Position numbers and translations under genes: made by a program
DNA from: Breznakia pachnodae
GTDB lineage: Bacteria; Bacillota_I; Bacilli_A; Erysipelotrichales; Erysipelotrichaceae
NCBI RefSeq assembly: GCF_030814225.1
Contig: NZ_JAUSUR010000001.1
Location: 1,219,036 to 1,283,035 of the forward strand
DNA: 64,000 nt
Direction: 5' to 3'
The notes under the pieces: model-generated
Told to the model about the DNA's origin: nothing
Database searches by the model: none
The model's input: the letters and a program-made list of their open reading frames with translations, nothing else
Shown here: positions 13,357 through 21,835 of the stretch, piece by piece
Numbering within the stretch: the first letter of the stretch is position 1
Layout of the letters: each line of letters opens with the position of its first letter

Positions 13357-13450
13357 AAAAAAACTCTTCGCTAGCTACTACCATATGACACATCATTAAC
13401 TTGCATATATGCTTATTAAAAATCTGTATCTCTAGTCAAGCCTCTAAAGA
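13357..13450 (-). terminator. Leader terminator before licT2
   Basis: ACTCTT of the RAT pairs with AAGAGT followed by T7, with a second CTAG/CTAG pairing inside. Long loop. Confidence 0.6.
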
Positions 13451-13458
13451 GTAACCCC
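13432..13458 (-). promoter_or_regulatory. RAT in licT2 leader
   Basis: GGGGTTACTCTTTAGAGGC then TTGACTAG: CTC/GAG stem with GTTA and GGCTT loop bases. Nearly the same core (GTTACTCTTTAGAGGCTT) is in the EIIA-licT3 leader at 58475. Confidence 0.75.
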
Positions 13459-13472
13459 TGTAATACAATTTC

Positions 13473-13501
13473 ATAATATATCATCATGTAAGCGGTGTCA
13501 A
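13473..13501 (-). promoter_or_regulatory. SigA promoter of licT2 operon
   Basis: TTGACA (13501-13496), 17-base spacer, TATTAT (13478-13473), immediately upstream of the RAT. Confidence 0.75.
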
Positions 13502-13549
13502 TAGCAAATTGAAATCTCTTCACATTTCACAACAAATTATATATGGGTT

Positions 13550-13598
13550 AAAAAAAGTATGATGATATAACTATTCAACGATTTCTATCATCATACTT
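13550..13598 (-). terminator. rarA terminator
   Basis: 11-bp stem GTATGATGATA / TATCATCATAC followed by T7 on the minus strand, 27 bases after the rarA stop. Confidence 0.85.
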
Positions 13599-13624
13599 TA
13601 AGCAGTTTAGTATTTTATTTTTTC

Positions 13625-14950
13625 TTATTTATGGCTGTTTCGCCAGTCTTTAATTTGCAGTAATCTTTGTGCAACCTTTACTTCACTTCCCTGATTTGTT
13701 GGATGGTAATACTCTTTACCTTGAAGTGATTTTGGTAAACACTGCATCATGGTAATCTTCTCTTGTGTATCATGAGCATACTGATATCCTTTTCCATAAT
13801 CGAGTTCTTTCATTAGTTTTGTTGGTGCATTGCGAAGTTGTAAAGGCACTGGTTCCGCTAACGTACTATTTGCATCTACTTTCGCTTGATTATAAGCCAT
13901 ATATAAAGCGTTTGATTTTGGTGCTAATGCCAGATAAGTAACAGCATGTGTTAAGTGAACATTGCACTCAGGCATTCCCAAGTAATGACATGCCTGATAA
14001 GCAGCAACACAAATTTCCAGTGCTCTACTATCCGCCATCCCAATATCCTCACTGGCAAAGCGAACAATTCTACGTGCCACATATAGTGGATCTTCTCCTG
14101 CTTCTAACATTCTTGCTAACCAATAGATAGAAGCATCAACATCACTATTACGCATTGACTTATGTAAAGCAGAGATAATATTGTAATGCTCCTCACCTTT
14201 CTTATCATATAACAAAGATTTTTTACTTGTACATTGTTCTACAATTTCCTTTGTGACAATACTTTTGCCATCTTCCTGTTTACTATTCAATACCACCATC
14301 TCTAAAGTATTCAAAGCAACGCGAGCATCACCATTACTAAAACCTGCTAATACTTCAAGAAGCTCTGGGTCAATTTGTACCTGAAAAGACTTAAGTCCTT
14401 TTTCACTATTTAATGCAATCTGCAGCAAAGCAACAATATCTTCTTGGTTTAAAGAATGAAGGACGAATACTTTACAACGTGATAAGACGGCAGTGTTCAG
14501 TTCAAAGGAAGGATTCTCAGTAGTTGCCCCAATAAGGATAATACTCCCCTTTTCCACAAATGGTAAAAAAGCATCTTGTTGTGCTTTATTAAAACGATGA
14601 ATCTCATCGATAAAAACAATTGTCTTTTTTCCAACCTGACGATCCAACTCTGCACGATTCATCACTTCTTTGATTTCTTTTATCCCACTTGTAACAGCAC
14701 TAAAATCAATATAATGTGCATTTGTTGTTTTCGCAATAATATTCGCCAGGGTTGTTTTCCCAACACCAGGAGGTCCCCAAAAAATCATCGAAGAAAGACG
14801 ATCTTGGTCAATTAATTGTCGTAATAATTTATCTTTTCCTAAAAGATGTTCTTGTCCAACATATTCATCCAAAGTCTCTGGACGTAAGCGTGTAGCTAAT
14901 GGTATATGATCTTGACGATCATCAAATAATGTATGTTGTTTCACTAACAT
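13625..14950 (-). CDS. rarA: Replication-associated recombination protein A (RarA/MgsA), AAA+ ATPase
   Basis: Clamp-loader-like AAA+ ATPase that acts at stalled forks. Walker [14 protein letters not shown], Walker [12 protein letters not shown] and sensor GATTENPSF are intact. The C-terminal part has the family signature ([30 protein letters not shown]). Normal length, about 441 residues. It is a monocistronic housekeeping gene between accessory sugar loci. Start at ATG 14950 or GTG 14942; both follow AAGGTGG. Confidence 0.95.
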   Translation of the reverse strand: MLVKQHTLFDDRQDHIPLATRLRPETLDEYVGQEHLLGKDKLLRQLIDQDRLSSMIFWGPPGVGKTTLANIIAKTTNAHYIDFSAVTSGIKEIKEVMNRAELDRQVGKKTIVFIDEIHRFNKAQQDAFLPFVEKGSIILIGATTENPSFELNTAVLSRCKVFVLHSLNQEDIVALLQIALNSEKGLKSFQVQIDPELLEVLAGFSNGDARVALNTLEMVVLNSKQEDGKSIVTKEIVEQCTSKKSLLYDKKGEEHYNIISALHKSMRNSDVDASIYWLARMLEAGEDPLYVARRIVRFASEDIGMADSRALEICVAAYQACHYLGMPECNVHLTHAVTYLALAPKSNALYMAYNQAKVDANSTLAEPVPLQLRNAPTKLMKELDYGKGYQYAHDTQEKITMMQCLPKSLQGKEYYHPTNQGSEVKVAQRLLQIKDWRNSHK

Positions 14951-15113
14951 CACCACCTTTTCTTTAGTATAACAGGTTTGTCAATTCTATTCTTGTAACT
15001 TTCATAGTGAATGCTCATTTCAAAAATGTGAGTATTTATAAAATCAATATTGTTTACTTAATTGTATCTTTAAAATTCAAATTATTCTATAACAATTTTC
15101 GTATAATAGAAAC

Positions 15114-15142
15114 AAAAAAATCTGATGATTCATCAGACTTTT
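15114..15142 (-). terminator. Terminator of the mannose-PTS operon
   Basis: GTCTGATG / CATCAGA hairpin with T7 on the minus strand; it overlaps the last base pairs of the MATE gene. The 15001-15110 gap otherwise holds only the rarA promoter region. Confidence 0.8.
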
Positions 15143-16490
15143 ATGCTTCAGACAATAGTTTCTTTTTCTTCCATATTCCACTCTTAAAGTATATAAATGC
15201 AACTATCCCTGGCAGCAGTTGACAAAGTGCTGCACCCCAGAAATAACTTTGAAGTCCTTGGTCAAATATAGAAAAGAAAATGATACATACAAGAATACGT
15301 GATACTCCATCAAGCACTCCTACTACAAACGATAAGTTTGCTGCACCTACTCCGGTTATGATTGCCTTAAAACTATTGGCAATTGATGAGGTTAGACAAC
15401 CAATGCTGACAATCCTTAGGAATGTTACTCCCATTGCTATAACTTCTTCATTCGTAGTAAATGCTCCTAGTAATATTTCTGGAATACTCCAGAATAACAT
15501 AAGAATTACAATCCCTAAACTTAGTGAACAAGCTAATGTTGAGTATATAACTCTATTGATTCTTTTGATTTTCTTCGCCCCAAAACTTTGACCAATCATT
15601 GCACCTGCTGCATGGTCAACACCCCAGACAAAGACATTCAATAGTTTCTCAATCTTATTGCCTACACTATAAGTTGCACTGGCAACTACACCATAGGTAT
15701 TTACATTGGATTTCACCCACAACATCGAACCATGTACAGATAATGATCGAATAATTTGTGGTACTCCTAGCTTAACAATTACTCGGCAAGGTTGTTTGTG
15801 TATTTTGATAAATTGTCGATTATAACGAACATCAAAATATCGATAAACATAAAGACTTGCAATTATAAACAAGGTTGCTTGTGCTAATACTGTTGCGATT
15901 GCTACTCCTGATGCTTCCATGTGCAGATACCCTGTAAAGAACAGGTCACCTACAACATTCATAATCGCTGCACCAATTACAAATAGTAATGGTGCCCTAC
16001 TCTCACCTTTTGCTCGTAGTAATGCACACAAAGCATTATAACCACAGACAAATGGCATTCCGATTGCTGTAATAATCATATAATCGGTTGCCTGATTCAT
16101 TGCTTCGCTTGGACAATTCAGCACTTCTAATAACTGAATATGAAAGAGTGCAGCAAACACAATACAAAGAAGTGAAAATCCCATCATGATTGTAAATAAG
16201 GTTCCAGCAGTTTCTCTAATCTGCTGATCATTTTTCTGTCCTGCCAACTGTGACATATAGATTTGCCCACCCATACAAAAGGCCATTGATAAAGGTGTCA
16301 TAAAATCTAGAAATTCACTTCCTGTTGCCACTCCAACCGTTCCAACATTACCAACATATAATCCAATAATAGATAAATCAACTGCTGAATATAGCTGTTG
16401 AACCAAATTAGTTAATATCATTGGAAGTGCAAATACTAATAAACCTTTAACTACAGATCCTTCGCTAAGATCTCTTCCTATACTTCTCAA
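15141..16490 (-). CDS. MATE family efflux transporter
   Basis: 449-residue MATE exporter with about 12 helices, starting MRSIGRDLSEGSVVKGLLVF from a TTG codon that directly abuts the MBL-fold gene's stop. Two MATE repeats are visible (TNLVQQLYSAVDLSIIGLYV; GVPQIIRSLSVHGSMLWVKS). It is the last gene of the mannose-PTS operon, so it probably exports a product or toxic intermediate of the sugar pathway. Paralogous in family to the partial gene at 1-1304, not a close copy. Confidence 0.88.
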   Translation of the reverse strand: MRSIGRDLSEGSVVKGLLVFALPMILTNLVQQLYSAVDLSIIGLYVGNVGTVGVATGSEFLDFMTPLSMAFCMGGQIYMSQLAGQKNDQQIRETAGTLFTIMMGFSLLCIVFAALFHIQLLEVLNCPSEAMNQATDYMIITAIGMPFVCGYNALCALLRAKGESRAPLLFVIGAAIMNVVGDLFFTGYLHMEASGVAIATVLAQATLFIIASLYVYRYFDVRYNRQFIKIHKQPCRVIVKLGVPQIIRSLSVHGSMLWVKSNVNTYGVVASATYSVGNKIEKLLNVFVWGVDHAAGAMIGQSFGAKKIKRINRVIYSTLACSLSLGIVILMLFWSIPEILLGAFTTNEEVIAMGVTFLRIVSIGCLTSSIANSFKAIITGVGAANLSFVVGVLDGVSRILVCIIFFSIFDQGLQSYFWGAALCQLLPGIVAFIYFKSGIWKKKKLLSEA

Positions 16491-17462
16491 CTACTTAACA
16501 TTCTCCAATTTATAACGTAACGCAGTACCTTGATGAATATTTTTCTTATACATCTTTTGTACTGTTCCATGTCGCTCCATTACGATCTCTTTATCAAAGT
16601 TTAAAGGATTATCAATAATCTGATTACATGTATCTAATAGGTACTGCAGAACCGTTGGTGTCTGATCTAACATCCCATGACCTGGAAACACTCCACTCAT
16701 TTCATCAAATCGAGGTTTTAATTTTACTAACGCATCTCTTAGTGCAGTAACTGTACAAAACTCAGTAAATGGTTCACCTTCAAAGATCCGACCTATTCCA
16801 GTTGTATCACCTATAAACATTGTCTTATTATTTAAATCATAGAATCCACATTGCCCTGGTGTATGTCCTGGCAGATGAACTGCCTCTACTTCATATCCAT
16901 CACCTAAATCAAAGATATGTCCATCCTTTACTCCTACAATCTCATACTCGTGATATTCAATAAGATCATTACGGTCAAACTCAGTATAAATAGGTTTTCC
17001 ATTTTCATCAAATAAATAATCCCATATCTTATCATTGTTGGTTTTCTTCATTCGTTCTACTTCCGCTTCATGACAATAACAACGTTCAAATTGAGCATTA
17101 CCATATGCATGATCAAAATGAGCATGGGTATTTACAACAATCAATTTTTTATTCGGAATCAGTTCTTTTATTAATCCTTTTAAATCACCAACTCCAAATC
17201 CTGTATCAATTAACATTGCTTTCTTTGGTCCTTCTATTACATACATCCAAGGATCACCAGCACCATCAAGACTTTCACTGTAAAGGCAATATAAGTTATC
17301 TCTGAACTTATATACTTCTACATAAGGATTAATCGCAAACTCCTGTTTTAATGTACTATACTCTCTTAATACTTTCATAAACGACCATCGTATTGGATGT
17401 TCTTCTTCAAATACAATTCGTTTTGATTTTAAGTTTGATTTTATATATCTTGGTTCTTTCAT
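16491..17462 (-). CDS. MBL-fold metallo-hydrolase
   Basis: Metallo-beta-lactamase fold hydrolase, 323 residues. Metal ligands in NTHAHFDHAYG (His113, His115, Asp117, His118), LPGHTPGQCG, FIGDTTGIG and FPGHGML. An N-terminal extension of about 60 residues precedes the core. Such enzymes cleave esters, thioesters, lactones or phosphoesters; substrate unknown here. It is cotranscribed between a phosphatase and a MATE gene, with 7 and 0 bases between genes, so it should act in the same sugar pathway. Confidence 0.85.
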   Translation of the reverse strand: MKEPRYIKSNLKSKRIVFEEEHPIRWSFMKVLREYSTLKQEFAINPYVEVYKFRDNLYCLYSESLDGAGDPWMYVIEGPKKAMLIDTGFGVGDLKGLIKELIPNKKLIVVNTHAHFDHAYGNAQFERCYCHEAEVERMKKTNNDKIWDYLFDENGKPIYTEFDRNDLIEYHEYEIVGVKDGHIFDLGDGYEVEAVHLPGHTPGQCGFYDLNNKTMFIGDTTGIGRIFEGEPFTEFCTVTALRDALVKLKPRFDEMSGVFPGHGMLDQTPTVLQYLLDTCNQIIDNPLNFDKEIVMERHGTVQKMYKKNIHQGTALRYKLENVK

Positions 17463-17469
17463 AGTTACC

Positions 17470-18201
17470 TTACCTTTCTAAATAGTTGCTTTTTATTAAG
17501 TCAATATCTTCATAACTCAATCCAAACTCTTTCATATAGTATTCACTAAATGACTGATATTTATTGATAACACTTTCATACATAGAATCCAGTAGTTCTT
17601 CACTAACCATATTACTTTTCAAAAATGCAGTCGTTTGTTTCTCATTATAGTTTTTTGCTTTTGCTCTTATTAATAATCGCTCTTTTCTTCCTTTGTTACT
17701 AAGTAAATAGTCCTCTAGAATATACTTTTCGCGAATCCCCAATAGTTTTAAAACAATTGCCACCATTACACCAGTTCGATCTTTACCCGCACTACAATGA
17801 AATAAAATACTTTTATCTTCTTTCATTAGTTCAAACACCTCTTTAAGCATTGGATGAAATGGCATTGTTTTATAAGCATCATGAATTACTTTGCTTACAT
17901 CTAATATTTCTTCACTGGTAATTGCAGCTTCCAACTTTTCTTTATAAAAGAAATCTTCAATGGAATTATATTCACGAATAAATGGCAGATGCAGATAACC
18001 AATTCCTTCAACCTTATAACTGTTTGCTTCTACTTCTTCATTACTTCTTAAATCTATAAAGTAATCAAGTTTCATACCTTTTAAATACTGTAACTCTTCA
18101 TCACTAAACTTATGAATACTTGAAGAACGAAATAACTTACTTTGTTTGATTCTATATCCATCAATGCTTTCTAATCCACTCAGTTCTCTAAAATTATTCA
18201 T
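17470..18201 (-). CDS. Tyr/Ser protein phosphatase-like enzyme (Y_phosphatase3 type)
   Basis: About 243 residues with the Cys-phosphatase P-loop FHCSAGKDRTGV (Cys-X5-Arg) and upstream DLRSNEEVE motif. The family includes protein Tyr phosphatases and enzymes acting on phosphoinositides or sugar phosphates. In this PTS operon it may remove the phosphate from the imported sugar, or act on a regulator. No signal peptide. ATG 18201 with GGAGG was chosen over GTG 18204. Confidence 0.85.
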   Translation of the reverse strand: MNNFRELSGLESIDGYRIKQSKLFRSSSIHKFSDEELQYLKGMKLDYFIDLRSNEEVEANSYKVEGIGYLHLPFIREYNSIEDFFYKEKLEAAITSEEILDVSKVIHDAYKTMPFHPMLKEVFELMKEDKSILFHCSAGKDRTGVMVAIVLKLLGIREKYILEDYLLSNKGRKERLLIRAKAKNYNEKQTTAFLKSNMVSEELLDSMYESVINKYQSFSEYYMKEFGLSYEDIDLIKSNYLER

Positions 18202-18220
18202 CACACCTCCATAAAGAGAA

Positions 18221-18270
18221 AGTATCCTATTATTTGCGGAGGATTACTGCTACCACGGATATAGGATACT
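18221..18270 (-). other. Intercistronic hairpin with structured loop
   Basis: Perfect 10-bp stem AGTATCCTAT / ATAGGATACT enclosing about 30 bases, between the EIIA and phosphatase genes; the tail on the minus strand is TTCTCTTT. It could attenuate the three downstream genes. Confidence 0.5.
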
Positions 18271-18282
18271 TTTCTTGTCTAT

Positions 18283-18705
18283 TTAGAAGAAATCATGCTC
18301 TTCCTTTTCAAGACAACAATTCACTTGCGTTAGTTGGTTTGAAGCAGATTCAACGATTTCATTTATTACATCTTGAGTAATTTCTTTCTGACAAGAAATT
18401 AACTCGAGTAGTAAGGGTAAGTTTATACCACTAAGAAGTGTGATATTCTTGTCACTATATTTAAGAATACGTTTCATGAAGATTTGATTTACACTTCCAT
18501 ATTGAATATCCGTACAGATAATCAAATGTTCATCTTCTGAAACATCTTCAAATATCTGATCGATTTCTTCATCAGAATAACTCTTTCCCTCAACATAGAA
18601 ACACATTGCATAGATATTATCTTTTGGACCTCCAATTAGTTCCAAAGTATCTTTTAAACCTTCTGCCATCTTTCCATGTGTGGCAATTATTAGTTTCATC
18701 AACAT
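18283..18705 (-). CDS. PTS EIIA, mannose/fructose/sorbose family
   Basis: 140-residue stand-alone EIIA-Man domain. MKLIIATHGKMAEGL carries the phospho-accepting His (about residue 11) and GGPKDNIYAM follows, as in the family. It passes phosphate from HPr to the EIIB at 21204. Cytoplasmic. It lies after the ChbG-like gene, with EIIB, EIIC and EIID upstream in the same operon. Confidence 0.9.
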   Translation of the reverse strand: MLMKLIIATHGKMAEGLKDTLELIGGPKDNIYAMCFYVEGKSYSDEEIDQIFEDVSEDEHLIICTDIQYGSVNQIFMKRILKYSDKNITLLSGINLPLLLELISCQKEITQDVINEIVESASNQLTQVNCCLEKEEHDFF

Positions 18706-18723
18706 TCTTCACCCTTTCTACTA

Positions 18724-19584
18724 TTACTTAATCAACAAATCACTCTGAATGCTTCGCAAATGATTCTGATACTCATTTGTGTTATATAGTGCATCTCGTG
18801 TATTTATTAATTCAACTTTTTTATCTACTATCCAGCATTTCAATTCCTCACTGCATAGTGCTTTCACATCTGTTACTCTTGCTTCACCTAATCTAGATTC
18901 GCTCATCACATAGTAATCTAAATATCCTGGATGCCATGCCGTTAATGTGATTTCTTTGCTTAGAAGGTCACCTTGATCTTGGGTATAGTAGTTTACAGGA
19001 CTATATTCACTTCGCTTTGAATATTCATCACTGTAACAAACCTTATATACCGTAGCTGGCTGGTTTGGCATATAGATATTTAAGTCCTTATATTCTTCCC
19101 TAGCTTCTATCAAATTACCTTCATAATCAGGTTTACTAAAGAAGTTATATACGATTCCATACTCTTCACAAATCTGTTTTCTGGCACGTTCAAACTCTGT
19201 ACCATTGTCTTGAATCGTTGCAACATCAGGCACTTTACCTAAATATTTAATACATAATTCCATCTGTGCTTTACATTCTGCATATACCTCATCATACACA
19301 CACTCAGCTTTTAACTTTTGGTCTTTTCGAAACTTAAACTTTCCTTCTTCATTAACCATAGATGGTATCAGTGATGGATCTAAGATTGGTGCTCCCCAGA
19401 AATGAGAATGCCAACCAATACTAATCCAAGGATAGTCTTTTATTCTTTCCAATCCATCAATCGTTCCCGGTGTATCAAACATGATATCTACAGCAGTTAC
19501 AATTCCATTTTCAATTGCCTCGATTGTTCCATCATTATGAGTCTTGGTATACCCATAATCATCGGCTCTAACTATTAACTTCAA
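18724..19584 (-). CDS. ChbG/HpnK-like protein with altered metal site
   Basis: YdjC/ChbG-fold protein of 286 residues. RADDYG (Asp8/Asp9), GWHSHFWG (His59/His61) and TAWHPGYLD are present. Where the family has the third metal ligand (LEGHA; His132 in the paralogue at 4278) this protein reads DVATIQDNGTEFE, with Gln125-Asp126. It could use Asp126 instead, or be a deacetylase with a different metal or substrate, or be inactive. It sits within a mannose-family PTS operon, implying a phosphorylated N-acetylated sugar. Confidence 0.78.
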   Translation of the reverse strand: MKLIVRADDYGYTKTHNDGTIEAIENGIVTAVDIMFDTPGTIDGLERIKDYPWISIGWHSHFWGAPILDPSLIPSMVNEEGKFKFRKDQKLKAECVYDEVYAECKAQMELCIKYLGKVPDVATIQDNGTEFERARKQICEEYGIVYNFFSKPDYEGNLIEAREEYKDLNIYMPNQPATVYKVCYSDEYSKRSEYSPVNYYTQDQGDLLSKEITLTAWHPGYLDYYVMSESRLGEARVTDVKALCSEELKCWIVDKKVELINTRDALYNTNEYQNHLRSIQSDLLIK

Positions 19585-19593
19585 GATGATTCC

Positions 19594-20412
19594 TTACATT
19601 ACGCCTAAGAAATTCATTAGAATTCCAAATCCCATAATTAAGAAGATAATCTTTACTACTGATACTTTTTTCTTAACTAACCAATAAACCACAAATAATA
19701 CTACCAGTGATAATCCATTAGGAAGAATTCCATCTAAAGTTTCCTGAAGTGATACTTCAGCTTCACCAAAGGTAATTGCCAGTGTTGTTGGTGCACTAAC
19801 TAGTGTTGCTGTTAAACATCCAACCATTGATAATCCCAGAATTGATGCTGCTTTTGTGATTGAGTGTATCAATCCTTTTTCAAATAAATCATTTAAATAT
19901 TTTGTCCCTACAGTATAACCTGCCTTAATAAGTGGCCATTTAATAACTTGGAAACATCCTCCATAAATTAGTAAGAAGATTAGTGCTCCTAATGGATTTC
20001 CTTGCTCTGCAAAGGTAATCCCAATACCTGCCCCAACAACTCTTAATGTAACATGGAAAATCGAATCTCCAATTCCTGCAAGAGGTCCCATAAGCGATGT
20101 TTTAATGTTACGAATAACATCACCAGTAACTGGTCCACCTTCTGCTTTCGATTTTTCAAGTGCATACGTAAGTCCCATTAAGAATGTTACTGTACTGGCA
20201 TGTGAATTAAGAAATTCATTATTTCTTTGCATCGCTTCAATACGTGCTTCTTCATCATCTTTATATACTCGATCAAGTAGTGGAATTAAGGTATAACAGA
20301 ATCCCATTCCCTGACGTTTGATTGCCTGCATTGACCCATTAATCAAGTTTGATCTGCGCCATATTTGTTTCAGATCTTTTACTTCTTGTGTCGTTAATCC
20401 ATCTTTTCTCAT
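19594..20412 (-). CDS. PTS EIID, mannose/fructose/sorbose family
   Basis: 272-residue membrane subunit. N-terminal WRRSNLINGSMQAIKRQGMG and the conserved MGPLAGIGDSIFH loop identify EIID. It forms the sugar channel with EIIC; its ATG overlaps the EIIC stop (ATGA). Confidence 0.93.
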   Translation of the reverse strand: MRKDGLTTQEVKDLKQIWRRSNLINGSMQAIKRQGMGFCYTLIPLLDRVYKDDEEARIEAMQRNNEFLNSHASTVTFLMGLTYALEKSKAEGGPVTGDVIRNIKTSLMGPLAGIGDSIFHVTLRVVGAGIGITFAEQGNPLGALIFLLIYGGCFQVIKWPLIKAGYTVGTKYLNDLFEKGLIHSITKAASILGLSMVGCLTATLVSAPTTLAITFGEAEVSLQETLDGILPNGLSLVVLFVVYWLVKKKVSVVKIIFLIMGFGILMNFLGVM

Positions 20413-21188
20413 TCGAAAAAGTCCTCCTCACTTGATGCTGACGCTTTCACTGTTTCATTACTTCTAGCTACGTCAGAGAAGAATACAATTACTGCAACTG
20501 CTCCCATAATAACAGCAACTGCCATTGTACCTAAACCAAGATATGCTGCAAGGGCGAATCCAATAAACAGGAATCCTCCTTGTTCTTTATTAAAGATCAT
20601 ACTTAATAAAATTCCTAACCCAACTGCTGGTAACATTTTACTTGCTACTGATAATCCATCCAATACGAAATCTGGTAATACTGCAAATACATTTTGAACT
20701 GCATCAGCTCCTAACCACACAGCAAAGAAAATAACGATTGCTTGTACCGTTTTACCAATTGCGAAACGGTAAAGTTGTTGAAGGAAACAGAATTTCTTTG
20801 AATCTCCTTCTGCTGCAAATCTATCAAACATATTTACGAAAATACCATGTAATGGAAGAATAATTTGAGGAATACGTGCAGTAACTGTTCCAATTGGAAT
20901 TGCTAATGCCAATCCAGCTTCCATACTTAATCCACCATGAATAACAAATGCTGTACAAATAATTGTTGATCCAAACGCATCAGCAGGTGCTCCCCCACCA
21001 ACACTTACAATTCCCATATAGATAGCTTCTAACATACCACCCATAATACAACCAGTTTCCAAATCCCCTAATACCAAACCAACAATTGGTCCAGTAACGA
21101 TTGGACGTACCAGTGCTTGCCATGAGAATGACTCATCTATAACAAATATTACCCAATATGTAAGGGCAACGATTAATGCAATACCCAT
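20409..21188 (-). CDS. PTS EIIC, mannose/fructose/sorbose family
   Basis: 259-residue membrane transporter with GPIVGLVLGDLETGCIMGG and GGGAPADAFGS, the EIIC-Man signatures. It ends in TGA within the EIID start, so the two are translationally coupled. Confidence 0.93.
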   Translation of the reverse strand: MGIALIVALTYWVIFVIDESFSWQALVRPIVTGPIVGLVLGDLETGCIMGGMLEAIYMGIVSVGGGAPADAFGSTIICTAFVIHGGLSMEAGLALAIPIGTVTARIPQIILPLHGIFVNMFDRFAAEGDSKKFCFLQQLYRFAIGKTVQAIVIFFAVWLGADAVQNVFAVLPDFVLDGLSVASKMLPAVGLGILLSMIFNKEQGGFLFIGFALAAYLGLGTMAVAVIMGAVAVIVFFSDVARSNETVKASASSEEDFFE

Positions 21189-21203
21189 AATTTTTTCTCC
21201 TTT

Positions 21204-21686
21204 TTATTTTACTAATTTACTTAAACTTTGCGGAGTTAACGTTGGTGTCATCTGATAATTTGACTCAGGTTTTAACTCAGCAATTTCTTTGAATGCCACT
21301 CGTTCTGCTTCATTGATATAGAACGATGTTGATAACATCTCTCTACTTTCTTTATCAGAAAGCATTCCAAAGTTTCCAACATTTACATATGGAACTTCTT
21401 CAACTGCTTTTACGATTTCTAAAGCATCAAATGGATTCTTACATAAAACTAAAATATTTAATTTTTCACATCTAGGATCCTTAAGTAACGTAATTGCGTC
21501 TTTCACAGTTTTTACAGCTACTTTCACCCCATTAGGTGCAGCCATCTTCAGTGAGATTACACTTACTTCATCAGTAGAAGTTTCATCATTAGCCACAACG
21601 ATATTTGTAATGTTAAGTTGTGAACACCATGTAACTGCTACTTGTCCATGAATTAATCTTTCATCTACTCTTAAAGCTTTAATCAT
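21204..21686 (-). CDS. PTS EIIB, mannose/fructose/sorbose family
   Basis: 160-residue EIIB with the phospho-His in RVDERLIHGQVAVTW (His14). First gene of the PTS operon, 149 bases downstream of the regulator gene. The gap contains AT-rich promoter-like DNA, but I could not single out one promoter. Confidence 0.93.
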   Translation of the reverse strand: MIKALRVDERLIHGQVAVTWCSQLNITNIVVANDETSTDEVSVISLKMAAPNGVKVAVKTVKDAITLLKDPRCEKLNILVLCKNPFDALEIVKAVEEVPYVNVGNFGMLSDKESREMLSTSFYINEAERVAFKEIAELKPESNYQMTPTLTPQSLSKLVK

Positions 21687-21835
21687 ATAATTCTATCCTT
21701 TCTGTTTATGCATAAATCTAAAGTTTTGCCTGTAGTTAATAACGGCCGTGTATCACCACTGGCAACCTTTACATCTACAATATAGCACTCAATTTAAATT
21801 TATAAATTCAACTAATTTCGCTAATACTTACGCAA

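Noticed and set aside
15007..15222. 71-codon plus-strand frame between rarA and MATE
   Set aside because: Overlaps the MATE 3' end and the terminator, no ribosome site, low-complexity composition.
18238..18262. Plus-strand GGATTACTGCTACCACGG resembling a RAT
   Set aside because: No plus-strand gene is downstream; it is the loop of a minus-strand hairpin.
21700..21770. CAGGCAAAAC in the ManR-EIIB gap, like the 3' half of a RAT
   Set aside because: The 5' half cannot form the RAT stem and the neighbouring regulator has DNA-binding HTH domains rather than a CAT domain.
21690..21835. Sigma-54 promoter for the mannose-type PTS
   Set aside because: No GG-N10-GC element, and the regulator is ManR-type without a sigma-54 AAA+ domain.
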